DNA of 64,000 nucleotides from Ficedula albicollis. Taxonomy: Eukaryota > Chordata > Aves > Passeriformes > Muscicapidae. The position numbers and the translations under genes were made by a program. A model generated the notes under the pieces. That model did no database searches. It was not told the DNA's origin and worked only from the letters and a program-made list of their open reading frames with translations. The stretch lies in contig NC_021681.1 in assembly GCF_000247815.1 (NCBI RefSeq), positions 23,010,789 to 23,074,788 on the forward strand, in the 5' to 3' direction. Positions within the stretch are counted from its first letter, which is position 1. Every line of letters begins with the position of its first letter. This document shows, piece after piece, positions 27,650 through 39,900 of this stretch.

Positions 27650-30600
27650 AGTGCTGTAGAAGCATGGCTTTTTAAGGGTTTAAAACACACATCAGTGCTA
27701 ACTCTGCAGAGATTGAGAATATTCTGGTTTAATATTCCATGTCTAGTTTTTTATCAGATTTTAACAGCAATCTGAGAGGTTAATAGCAATAACATCAACA
27801 GCTTCTTTGAATAGTTTAAATATGGCTTCCAATAAAGAAATTACCGGATAAATTGCAGGGATTATAGAATTATTTTTAGAACATATGTCAGAAAGATGAC
27901 AAACCAAATGAACTTAATTATTCTGTTCCTTGTTGAAAACTGCAGGAAGAGTGAAGTAAATCATGCAAGACAGAACCCTGCAGTACTACACAGCTCAATT
28001 CAAAACGTTTGCCCTGAAATTTCAAAAGGAATCCAAGCCTGCTCTCCCAGAAAGCAGCAAGCCAGAGCTGTCCACTTTTTCTCTGACAGCTTGATCTACT
28101 GTTCCCCCTTTGTTACACATTTTGAATTCAATTTAGCCTGCTACTTCCAATTAACCAGCACACTCCTACTGCATTATTTGGCACTAAGCAGGCACACGTG
28201 CTCCTTCGGCTCCTGCCAATGTGAGAAGACAATACCCTGAAGGTGAACCAGGCAATTTGTTGGCAGAACTGGGCTCTGGGAAGTGCCCAAGCAGGCTGAT
28301 GGGAGGCTGCAGGTGTGTGGTTTCAAGTGCTTCCAAAGTGCTCCATGCCCAAGTCTTCCCAAATTGTTACACTTCATAACCACCCTCTCCCAGCAAGATT
28401 TATGCTGTGTTTTGAATATTTCTAATACTCTGGAGTCTGAGTGCCAGAAAACTCTATTTGTCAGGCTCAGCCACTGGCCAGGTTGCCCTGGTCAGGGATC
28501 ATATACAGACCCATTTAGGCACAGGCCATTATTTATTCCATACAAACTACTAAAAGCAGGTGTGATTTCAGCCTGTCTGCTCTGAATGTGAATTAGTTCA
28601 GCAGAATAAAGTCTCTCATCCACAACACAAGCCTGTTGCTTCAAGACTAGCAATAAGGGAAAAACAAACCAAGTTTTAATAACATGTTTATATAGAAAAA
28701 CAGCATCCTTTCACTACAACATGTCTACAACAGAAAGTACAGTACAAATCTGAGATACATCCCACACATTCCTTGAAGAGGGGTTACAAATTCACAGAGA
28801 CATAATATTGCTATGCAAGTGCTTATTAAAAGCAATAAAAAGAACAGAACGAACAACTTATGTTCTACAAGGCTGAGATTTGGTGTTTACTGCTGGAAAT
28901 TGCTTTACACAGTGCAGAATTTAAAACTGTGATCTTGCAAAAGTATTGCTGGGCACAGTTGCAGCCCATGCACGGAGCTGCTCAGTCAGTCACAGGCCAA
29001 CCTGAAGGAAAATTCCTCCTAAAAGTGGGGACTGAGAAGGTTTCTAGCCTAAATATAAAAATATTAACACAAGGATGGGAAGATGGAGGTTTCTCGGTCC
29101 ACCAGCACTCTCAAAGATTGTTCCTAAACTTTTCTTTGCTCTGATAAGAAGCTAAATTCTAACAGAGTCACTGTTTGATCTGCACAATGAAGCCACGATG
29201 GCTCCCAAATGTGTCTTTGCCTCTTCTGGGAAGGACATGAAGGTTTTATTTCCATGTTTGTCCCGTTGGCAACTCCTGACACTATGCTGGTTATTACTTA
29301 CACAAACAGAAACCTGCAGCCAATCAAAATAATATGGTTGGCAAGGAATCTGGGCAAACTTTAATAGCTATGGTTCTTCAACATAAAAAGGATAAAAGTA
29401 GAATAATAATTTTTGGCAGGGGAAGCGGGGAATTTTTAAAATTCTGATTGTTTTCCTATGAGGATAGTGTTAGTGAGGTCTAACTTAAAACATGTTGTTC
29501 TGGTTTCATGAATTTGCAGCGAGCGAGTTCTGCTGGGCCCACTGAGTTACACTCAACTCCCCACTCCAAGTGAACTTATCTGGAGCACACAAGGTAAGAG
29601 AGGGGGATTTGGCACAGGAGCTGCATGGCTGAAATAATTCCAGTGTCTTTCTGAAAGGAGTTATCTGCACGTGCAAGTGTGTTACAGAGGAATACACAGA
29701 GCGCTCTCTTCAAGGAACTGTAATTAACTTCAGCCTCCTGGGAAATGGGGAGCCAGCAAACACCTCCACCAAGAGGAAGATGGACGTCAATTTAACTACA
29801 AACCCCATTTTCACTGCATTTTTCACTTTCATTTTCAGCAAGCCCCGGTGCTGTGGTCAGGGCTGTATCAGCCTGACACTCTTTCACTGGAATCTGATGA
29901 AGCAAATAAGCGGAGTTGTGTTAATTTAGTAGCAACTACACTCACTTGCCACAAAATTAATCTCTGGAAAAGCTGGTTTAGTCAGTTTTCCATTAAAAAT
30001 TCCATCCTGTCTAATAAAGACTACTTTGTAGGCAAGGAATTAGGCAAATGTGTTAAACTGTAGTAAAGAGCAGAATCAGAACAATAATATCAGAAGCAAG
30101 TAAACTTCCTTAATTAATAGCTAATAGTGTAAAGTGTGGCTCTTATAGGAAACAAAATCCTGTAAACATTTTCTCTGCCTTATGAAAAGAATGAGAACCA
30201 AGATAAGGCATTTCAACTACCCCAAACAAAAATCCTTTTTTAACGTTTTTGAAATCTTCACTTCTGATTTTTACCTGTATTTGACTGTATTTTTATTGGA
30301 ACAAGAAGCCATGCAGAGCCACAAATCAGAATTCTCTATTTGATAGCACTGAAGTGAACTTCTTTTCCCAAGGTAGTAACATAAAAGAGCCAAGAAGCAC
30401 TTTGTATTAAAAAGAATCTATTGCATAGGGAGTGGTTTGTATGAATTGGCATTTTTTGATTTAAAAAAAAAGTTTGCTGAGATATTTCCCAAGGAGATCT
30501 ACTTGGGCCTCTTAATTCATTGGCACAGGCTCAGTATCAGTCACTTGAAATATGTGTTCCATCATGTACCTAAAATTGTGACATCCTTTAAAAACACTTA

Positions 30601-30860
30601 ATACAAAAATCTTTTATTTCCTTATACTACATATTTACATTTCTATTATCAAGGTACTGTGGAAAATATAAACAAGTATACACAGGTGTAAATAATATGG
30701 CTTGAGAAAAGTTTCCATTTTGATTAGCTGCTCAAATCACACGTCAAGCTACGAAACTAAGAGAAAAACAGTACATTTGATACATTCTGCTGTCTGACAG
30801 CAGTGTAAAGGGTTTTATGCACGAGCTGCTGAGTAACCACATCAGTCTCTGGGCAGCTGG
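27650..30860. other. No gene recognised
   Basis: This is AT-leaning non-coding DNA. I searched its minus strand for the last MEGF6 exon and saw none I could support. Confidence 0.4.
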
Positions 30861-30864
30861 AATG

Positions 30865-31160
30865 AACTGGAAAGTCTGAGGTACTGGAATGTGGCCAGTG
30901 GAGGGTCACTGAGGTAATGGGGTGTCTTCAGAAGAGAAGACCAAGGCTGTACCCCATAGGGGCTGTGGGGGAGAGGAAGCCAAAGGCTCCTCAGAGATCT
31001 ACACTGAAAGGATGAGAAACCACGGACCAAAGATGAAACTCAAGAAATTCTGATTAGAAACCAGGAAAAAAATAGAAAGAAAATGAAATCTCCACTAGGA
31101 CAGGTTCAAAGAGATGGTGGGATCTCCATCCTTGGAGATATTCAAAACTAGGTGGGATGA
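30865..31160 (+). mobile_element. Degenerate CR1-type LINE fragment
   Basis: GGCCAGTGGAGGGTCACTGA, CTTCAGAAGAGAAGACCAAG and GTGGGATCTCCATCCTTGGA followed by GATATTCAAAAC occur in the order expected for a CR1 3' region, with deletions and divergence. It is older than the other copies. Confidence 0.6.
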
Positions 31161-31221
31161 ATCTCTGAAATTTGACTTGAATGATGAATCTCTGAAATTT
31201 GACTTGAATGATGAATCTCTG
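31159..31221. repeat. 27-bp tandem repeat, about 2.4 copies
   Basis: The unit GAATCTCTGAAATTTGACTT plus GAATGAT occurs twice perfectly and then partially (GAATCTCTGAC). It begins inside or at the end of the degenerate CR1 copy. Confidence 0.93.
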
Positions 31222-31224
31222 ACC

Positions 31225-33706
31225 CATTTGACTCTGAAGTTGACCAGGCTTTATAATGAAGCTCAGTCATTCAGAGGTTTTCTACAGTTTTTGTCACTCG
31301 ATGATTCCACAAAAAATTTTGAGTACAGTGTGACACTTGCAATGCTGCTGTAGTTTGGCTTTGCAGTAAATACAAAGTTAAGATCAAAATATGTCAACTG
31401 TTCAGCTTGAATTGTTCTTCTCTAGCAGCTGCTAAAATTATATCTCATTGTCTCACAGGAGATTTACCTTAGAGGTTCCTGTTCAGTGAAATTGCCCCAA
31501 ATTCACATAATTGCCAGATCAGACCCAGGCCATCACACCTCCAAAAGAACATTTAAAATGTCACTGCCTTGCTGAGAGTCACACGCTTCTGGGACCATAA
31601 TTTTGCCACATTTACATTGAACGAGCTTTTCAGTGACATTCATTGAGCTCTACAAAAGAAATTAAAAGGGATCAGCATCAGCTCCAGTGATTTTCTGGCT
31701 GAAAGCACAGTTAGTTAATTAACTTTGACACATTCACAAATACCTTTATTTTCAATACCTAAAAAAGTAATGAATAACAACAATAAGACTTCCATGAAGC
31801 TTGGACAACACCTCCTAAAACTGTATTGCCTCCCATAGATCACACTTAGAAATAAACTCCCAGGGGAGCAAGTGCCACTTGCTTTGGCCTGGGCAGTCAT
31901 TGACTGCAGATGTGTTTAAGCTCTGGGGTGAACCACGGGGGAAAATTGTTACCTCACCTTTCTATCCAACCTCATGGATCCTGCTTCATCAACTCATCAC
32001 TTCCCACAACAACAAACCTCTTCAAAAATCCCAAGTTACCATCAGTTATTGCCATTTTGTCCCTTGCTAAACAAAAACCTGCTCTTGCAGAGCTGCAGTT
32101 TGTTCTGGTGGTGAATGGAGTGTCAGCACAAGAGCTGGAACTGCTCATACTCCGTGTCTACCACAGTCCTGATGCCCCTTCTTAAGTGCACTTTTGATAC
32201 AGTTAGGATCAAGTGGTTACTACATAGATTTTGTAACTCCTAACATAAAGAGAGGTATAAAGAGGCACTCTGAAATGTTTTAGTCTCAGATTAACTCAGA
32301 ATATTAAAATACAGAACATAAATTTCTTTATAATGATGTAGTTCTACATCAAAGGAAAACCTGTCTAAACAGACAAAATAGCACCAAAATGTCTTTGTTC
32401 TAAGAGGTGGCCACCAGCAGCTGTTGAAGGGGATCAGGACTGTTGTGAGATGACTTGATTAAAAAAAATTGCTCAATAAAAGTACAAACCCCAAAGATAT
32501 TATCTTTAAGCATCCCTCCTTGCTTACTATCTAGTTTCTCCACTCAAGATGAAACCTTTTCTGCATTAGCAGACACTGTTTGATGAGAAGTGCTGCACAG
32601 TTTGGCTTGACAACCCACTGAGAAATTTGTCTGGTAAGATGTGAGAACACAGAATGCCAGGCGAGTCTGGCAGATAACACCACGCTCTCTGAAAGACAGA
32701 CTCAGAGAGAGACCTTCCAATCAGTCAAACCACACCAGAAATGCAGAAGATGCTCTTAAATAAATTAACAATGTATTGAGGACTCTTGTTGGATCGTGGT
32801 GGATTCTTCTTCAGCTGCAAGTTCAAAATTCATCAGCATGCTTCTCTAGAACACACAATGTATTCAAAGAGGAATTAACTTGATGAATCCCTCTAGTTTC
32901 CGTGCAATGTGATTTTGCAGTGAACCTGTAGAGAAATAATCTGTGGAACACCCTTCAGACTTGGTGCTGGTTGTCAAGTGGGTTTAGAAAGTCCCTGATA
33001 TGGAGTGTGGCTCATTCCATGGTGATGTGTTACATGCTGCTTATCCTGATACTCTTTGGAGCTGCTCTGATTAAAAACATGTCCAGGCTTCCAAGCAATG
33101 AGTTATATTAATATCAGAAAGAATGTCCAGAGTAGATTAATGGAGGGATAAGAGGCTAGGAATGAGCACATGAAACAGATTCAACTTTTTAAAAGGATCC
33201 AGCTACTAAATGGCCTCTGTAGTCTTCCATAAGAAGTGTGAATACTTCAGTACAATTCAAGCTGAATTGAATAACTGTTTTCATATCCAAATTCAAATAC
33301 CGTCTGTGCATATAAAACAGTTCATTTATTAGTCCAAATGTTACTGTTGTAGAGCTCTTGGAAAAATACTCCCTCTTTCTTGAGCTTGTTCTTCATAAAA
33401 AGGAAGCTTTGGAGGGCCACCTAGAGAATTAAGTAGAAACACGGTTTCAGGTCCATATAACCTAATACTGAAATATTATATAGATTATACAATTTACACT
33501 TAAATAATTCAATAAATGGTAGCCTTGAAAAGAAGGTAGAGGGAGTTACAGTGGCCTCCTCACAGAGGCAGAGAGCAGGCAAAACTGTAAAACACCTCCA
33601 AATCAGAAGGTTCCCAAAGTTTTTCCTAAACTAAAGAAGGAGTTATGATTAGACTACAAGTGAAAAGAAACTTTCCCTCCATACTCTATTCTATTAAGAA
33701 GAAAGA
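31225..33706. other. Presumed 3' flank or 3' UTR region of MEGF6
   Basis: No recognisable coding exon. If MEGF6 ends near 33.7 kb, its 3' UTR would lie here on the minus strand. I saw no mobile element in it. Confidence 0.35.
33325..33330 (-). terminator. Candidate polyadenylation signal AATAAA for MEGF6
   Basis: This is an AATAAA hexamer on the minus strand, about 380 nt downstream of the possible stop at 33707. The distance fits a short 3' UTR. Such hexamers are common in AT-rich DNA, and I saw no strong downstream GU-rich element, so this is only a candidate. Confidence 0.2.
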
Positions 33707-33819
33707 TTATCCAAACATCCCAGCGGGTTGACACTCCCATCCAAACCGACCACCAGCATGGGCCACAGGTGTTTTACCCCAGCAGGAAGGGCTGCAGCCC
33801 CCAGCTCCAGGCTGCTCAC
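33707..33819 (-). other. Possible read-through C-terminal tail of MEGF6 after exon N
   Basis: If the donor of exon N is not used, the frame stays open for about 37 more codons (Gly/Pro/Ser/Ala rich, no further EGF fold) to a TAA at 33709-33707. Human MEGF6 also ends with a short low-complexity tail of similar length. However, the donor of exon N is a good consensus, so a separate small last exon is equally possible. Acceptor-like sites at 33691-33692 and 33631-33632 would each add one codon and then a stop. Confidence 0.25.
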
Positions 33820-33948
33820 CTTGTGTGCAGGTTGGCCCCATCCAGGAGTTTGGGCAGGCGCAGCTCCCGTTGCGGGGGTTGCAGCGGGATCTGCCGGCGC
33901 ACTGGCACCGCAGCGAGCAGCCGGGGCCGTACCTGCCTGGCCTGCACC
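33820..33948 (-). CDS. MEGF6: MEGF6 EGF exon N, last EGF module
   Basis: This is a 129-nt exon, phase 1-1, with eight cysteines. It runs from [10 protein letters not shown] to SWMGPTCTQ. The end resembles the last human module, which finishes with MGPTC (from memory). The Asn-Gly-Ser in NPRNGSC is a possible sequon. The acceptor is CTTGCAG and the donor G|GTGAGC. What follows is treated separately because the C-terminal tail is ambiguous. Confidence 0.9.
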
Positions 33949-36900
33949 CTGCAAGGACAGGAGGGGTTGGCAGAGGGTTTGGGACACTCCTGGCAGTCTC
34001 TCCCTTCTGTGGGATCAGGAAGCTGCTTAGACACCTACAGCTGTTCACATTGAAACGCGACATTTGGGAAAGGGCGGCAGTCGTCAGGTTTTGTCTGCCG
34101 CATGCTCTGCACAAGCTGCAGCCCAGCTGTCCTGAAGAGGTTCCCAGACTGGAAATCATTCCTGGTGTAAAAACAGGGGTTGACAGCCCAAGAGAGAACA
34201 TCCTGGGATCTGCTCAGGAAAGTTGCTGTCAGCATCCTGGATCCACACTATCTCCTGCCCCTGTCTCTCCTGTCAGTGCGTGCTGGCCAAGAGCCTTCCC
34301 TCGCAGAATGTGACACTGAGAATCAATCCATTTTACAGATACTCATGTCTCACTCTGCACAGTTCTGCTGCCTCCTAGCAAATTAAACTCACAAAAAACC
34401 CCCTCACATCCAGATGCAAACACATTTCATACTTAGGCTGGTAAATCCTCACTGCGATTTTTTACGCATCAGAGGACAGGCAGGAATGGAAAGTGAGCAG
34501 CAGGGTCACAAGGCAGGGTGTGAAACACACAGCAAACAATGGTTTCGATTTTTTACGCATCAGAGGACAGGCAGGAACGGAAAGTGAGCAGCAGGGTCAC
34601 AAGGCTGGGTGTGAAACACACAGCAAACAATGGTCCTGTGAAACACACAGCAAACAATGGTTTTCTCTCTCTCACCTCACTGAAAAACCCTGTAACCAGG
34701 GAATTTGCCTTCTCCCACGAACACCCTCAGGTAAATAAAGTCCTGCTGAGCCCTGCATCAGCTGCAGCCCCAGCACGTGGGAGAACTCGCCCCATGCGCT
34801 CCGAGCTTGGCCTTTTCAATTAGGAAATGTTATGAGAAAAGGTCTCCCCAAACACCTCTGGACCTGATTTTAATTTATGTAATACCACATTTTCATGTTA
34901 ATAACAATGTGTATTTAAGACATCTGTTTGAAAGTCTGCAATGTTAATTTACTACAGAAAAAGAACGCCCATAAAAGTCTGTTATATTCTCTCTGTCTTT
35001 TTTTTTTTTTTAATTAACATTTTGCCTGTTTAATGGGTGCTTTACCAGAGTTCAAATTAAAATCAGGCCTTTTATCTTTATGGCTGCTGCACAGTCACAG
35101 CTGCTCACAGTTATATCACAGATGAACTGAGCCTAATTGAAAATAAAAATGCAAATAAAACCTACCCCATAACAGCTTCTCATGGATGGGGGCTACCCTA
35201 GCTGATTTAAGAAAAATAAAAATGACTCGCAGAGTTTGCAAGGAGGAAAACCTCGATTCCCATTTTTGGTGCTGAGCTTCCCCCTTGCGTTCCACTTCTG
35301 CTAAAATTTGACTGGAAAGGCCCATGGGCCCAGTGCTGTGTGGGCAGTGAGGGTGGCTCATGTTTCCACTGGAACAGTGCTGCAGACTGGGAGCTTCATT
35401 TCCTGACCACAGGACACTGCACAGAGGGAACCAAATCAGTTTTGCAAGCTGCACTAGTGCTTAAGATCACAGCAATTTGTATCAATAACAGCCTGCTTAA
35501 ATCTATCTCTGTCCCATCCTAGAACAAAAGGAGAAATAATTTTCCCTCCCTTTTCCAAGGGCTCAGAAGGATTTTGGTTCCTGGTGAAGCTCCACAGTAG
35601 CACATGGATGTTCACTCCTTTTATCTTTTTTGTCACAGCATTGGGATCACAAATGTTTTCTGACACTCACTTAAACCACTGCAATTCCTTTTACTCCAGT
35701 GCTTACTCTGAAACTGCTCCATCACAATCACAGAATCCTAGAATAGCCTGGGTTAGAAGGGACCTCTAAACTCATCTGGTTCCAGCCATGGGCATGGGAT
35801 ACTTTTCACCAGACCAGATTGCTCCAAGCCCCATCCAACCTGGCCCTGAACTCTGATCAGAACCACAGCTGTGACCAGAGACTGGCTCAGGAATCTGTCA
35901 CTTCTGCCCCTCTCTGCACCCAGCCCCATCAGGGTACAGCAGTGGGGCGGGTTTTCCCTACAGAAAAAATTTCTCACCTATTTTTATATCCTTGTTACAG
36001 AAGAATTCTGCTCCCAAGTGCTGCAGAGGAGGGAATTAGATTTGGGTTAAAAGTCCTGGGCTGCTGCTGGAGGATGGGGATTCCATCCTGCTTCCAGAAG
36101 CAAGTCCAGAGCTGGACATACTTTTGCATTGGTCTGAAAAGTGTTACAGATGTCAGTGTGACAAAACTCACAGCAATTGGAGCCCTTGGTGGCCAGCTGC
36201 ACACTCTGGAGTCTCCCCCATTACATTTGCAAAACTCCTTGATCTGTTCTTTCCCCAACCTGTGTTCTCCAAAATTCAAGGCAAATGACATTTTACAGCT
36301 GACCCATGAACAGTTTTCCTATCAGTATATCAATTCAAATACAGATTAAATCAAGAGGTACAAGCCTGCTGATAAAGGTGTCGATAACCCCAAGGAGCAA
36401 TTTTCTACAAACAATGTATTCTTGAACACCAGCAAATGCCCTTTTACAGTTATTCTGAAACCAACAGGTCAGAGTGGTTTAACTATACACAGTCCAGCCC
36501 TTAAAAATATTGTCCTTACCAATGTCACACTTGTCTCCAGTCTTCCCAGGTGGGCAAAGGCACTTCCCAGTCTCTGGATCACAAGGAGCATCTCCACAGT
36601 CACACTGATGCTGGCACTTCTCACCAAACCAGCCCCTGTCACAGCCTGACAGCAACAGAACCCTTTAGAGGCACATTTGAGTGGCAAGATGTACATTAAA
36701 CCCAGAATTTTCCCAGATTGTCTCAGAGGAAAGCTCATAAACTCTCTGCTGAAGTCAGTGCAAATGCCAAGCTTAATGAAGAATCAAATATAGTGGAATG
36801 GGCACAATATTTATATAAGCACTCCTTCTGTTGGGGTTGTCTAATCTAACTTCTCAAAGGTATCTGTAAATCTGTCCCAGAAATGTAGCTGGCACTTATT

Positions 36901-39900
36901 TTTATTTTTAATTAGAACTCTTTAGAAGACCTCTCCATAACACTCAACAGGTCTGACATGCACCTATTTAATAATCTTATTTAGAGTTTTAGAAGCAAAT
37001 TTAGAATCAGTAAAAGGGACTTATTTTTAATAAATGGCATGTGGAACTCATTGCTGCAAGACATCATGGAGACCAGGACTTTCACTGTATTAATTGGAAC
37101 CAGATTAGTTAATTTATAAGGGAATGGGAACACCCAGCTCTATAACAGGAAATCTGCCCCAAATTCAGTGTTTCAGGATATTCATTACGCTCAAAATATG
37201 GAAGAAGTGGCTCCCAACAAATATTTCAGTAATTATATGAGGTTTTTTGAGTTCTGCTTTTTTTCCTTTTTTTTCCTTTTTTCCCTTCTTTTTTCTTTCC
37301 CATCAGAGGTGCACCAGTACCTTTTTCACAGTGGACACCATGATAACCCAAAGGACAAAGGCACTGTCCTGTCACTGCATCACAGGTTGCTCCATTTTTA
37401 CAGGAACAGGCCTGAAGACAGCCCAGCCCATAAAATCCAAGGGGACACCCTGAAAAATTAAAATGAAGAAGGTTCATGGAGAAAATCATACACACCATTA
37501 AAATCCTCTGTATTCTCTGTGACAGTCCCCGGCAGCCAACAAAAAATGATATTTATCCTTAACTCTAAGCCACTGGCTTTTAAACTTGTACCACACAGCA
37601 TCAGAGACATGCAAGATTTGGAAGGAGCTGGATGATCTGGGACAACTCCAAAATTTTAACTGAACCAGTGAGGTTTCTTGACTACTCTGAAGCCCCAAAC
37701 CTGTGAAAATTACCCTGAGTGCCTCCACTTACTGTGCTCACAGGAGTGGCCGTAGAAGCCCTCGGAGCACCTGCAGCAGCCTGTGAACCTGTCACAAGTG
37801 CCATTGTGCTGGCATGGGCAGTCCAGGGAGCAGCCAGCCCCATACTTTCCTGGGAGACATTCTGCTGGCAGGACATGGACAGAAAAACAGACAAACAATC
37901 AAACCATCAATCACTGCCCTCACCCAGAAAAGCTCGTATGTGATAGATTGCATTGCCCAGACACGATGCCCCGAGAATGACTTGCAGGCTCAAAAATATT
38001 TGTTATAAAGACACAGGATCTCTGCACAATCATGATGCATTTACATACTTTGGTGAGAAATCTTTTATGTTATATAGATGTTTGAACAGCAATTTCCTCA
38101 TAGTTTTAACAACCTGCCTTTTTTGATTTGTCTATTCACAGACTTGATGCTGAACCAGCACCATTGTTGTAAAGTCTTGTACTGAATGGCATAAATTAGA
38201 TTTTCTCCTTTTTTTTTCTTTATCTACAGCAATATTTTCTTTTAGGCACTTAAAAAGTGTGAAAGAAAACATGAAGCTTTTCCTCCTCTGTGTTATCATT
38301 GGAGATCACACTATTTGAATTCCTAATAAAACCAGGAGGATCTTTTTCACACATAGCAACAGTATGTCCATGTATAATGAGCTATCTGCTTTTACAAAAC
38401 TAAACATGTCTCAAATTACTGAAAGCCAAGTCATGCAGAAGGGACTGTGCCAATATAATTAACCTCAGCATCATCTCTGAATAAGTTAACTTCCCACTGC
38501 TGGGATAATTTGAATCTGGGCAGACGAACTTAAACGAGCGTGGCCGTCCAAATAATCAGATTGAGAATTCAGCAAATGCCAGACAGGATCTTCCAGGAAC
38601 ATCATATCTAATCTCTATTAAAAGGATGCCTGATTAGCTGTCTTTGATTTCCAGTCACAACACACTCAAACCCACACTGCTGTGGACATCAAGACTCAAT
38701 TTTCCAATAATTTCACTTCCTCTGTCAAAAGACAAATAGCGAAGTTCTCTCTATGATACAACACACAGTTCCTTATACAATGTGTGCCTGTCTGCCCCCT
38801 GTGCTCCACTCCAGAGATGTTTTATCTGGGAGATACACCCACAATCCACTACTCCATGGGCACACTGCACCACCCTGCTGAGTCTTGGCAGCCCCAGCTC
38901 AGCCTGTGGGTGACTACAGAGCTCTCCAGAGCAGACAAATGGAGATGAACACCAGTGGCCTTTTCTAGGTCACCCAGACATTGGTGACTAAAACACTGCA
39001 AGTGTTTTAAAGCCTGTTCACAGAGAGCATTCACTGCCCACTGCATCCTCCCAGGGTTCACACTGTGAGTAGCTGCATCTTTCCTTTCCTGCCTGCTCCT
39101 CCTCTGCACACAGATGCACGGTGGGGCTCTGAGTCTCCTCAGATGCAGAGTGGAACAACTGCAGCTCAGAAAGCTGCTAAAAAGTGTCATTTCTATATGA
39201 CACTTTTATATAGGGACACTCCCCTGTAACAACCAGTCCTTGGTATAGATATATATGGAGTTTGAGGTGAATATTCTACAGGTGTCAGGGACAGACGTGC
39301 TGTAAATGAGAGCCTGGGAGGGTGTTGGGGAGCTTGAACCATGGAAGTTATGATTTAATGATGACATTTGTCTTGAATGTGTACTCAGAACCATTTACTT
39401 ATATTTCATACCAGTAAACTTGTGGTTTCCTAAACATTAAAGTCATAACTATACAGATATCTCTTACCTACAGAGAAAAATAGGAACAGAAATGCAGAAT
39501 GGATTTTGGGAGATGGACAGGACAGCTGTGGGAAGACTGGACTGACAGGAGAGATCCTGGAGTAGGATATGAGTTTATTCTGTTAGTGTGCTTTGTCTTG
39601 CACAAGGGACAGCTGTCATGGAGAAGTAAGGGTGAGAGAGCAGGATAATCTCAATTGCTTTGGACAGATGTTGTCAGAACATCTGTGAAGTCAATGCATG
39701 GGAAGTTCAACTCCAGTCCAGAATCAAATAAAAGGTCAGAACATCTGTGAAGTCAATGCATGGGAAGTTCAACTCCAGTCCAGAGTCAAAAAAAAGAGAA
39801 GAACATAACTAGTGAGGAGGCTTCTAAGGATCTCATGGAAGAAGACAAAACCCAACTTTCCTAGGAATAAAAGAACACAAAAGTTGGACAGGAGGAGAAA

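Noticed and set aside
30842..31030. 62-codon minus-strand frame as a candidate last exon of MEGF6
   Set aside because: It lies antisense to a degenerate CR1 fragment and has no similarity to the MEGF6 tail.
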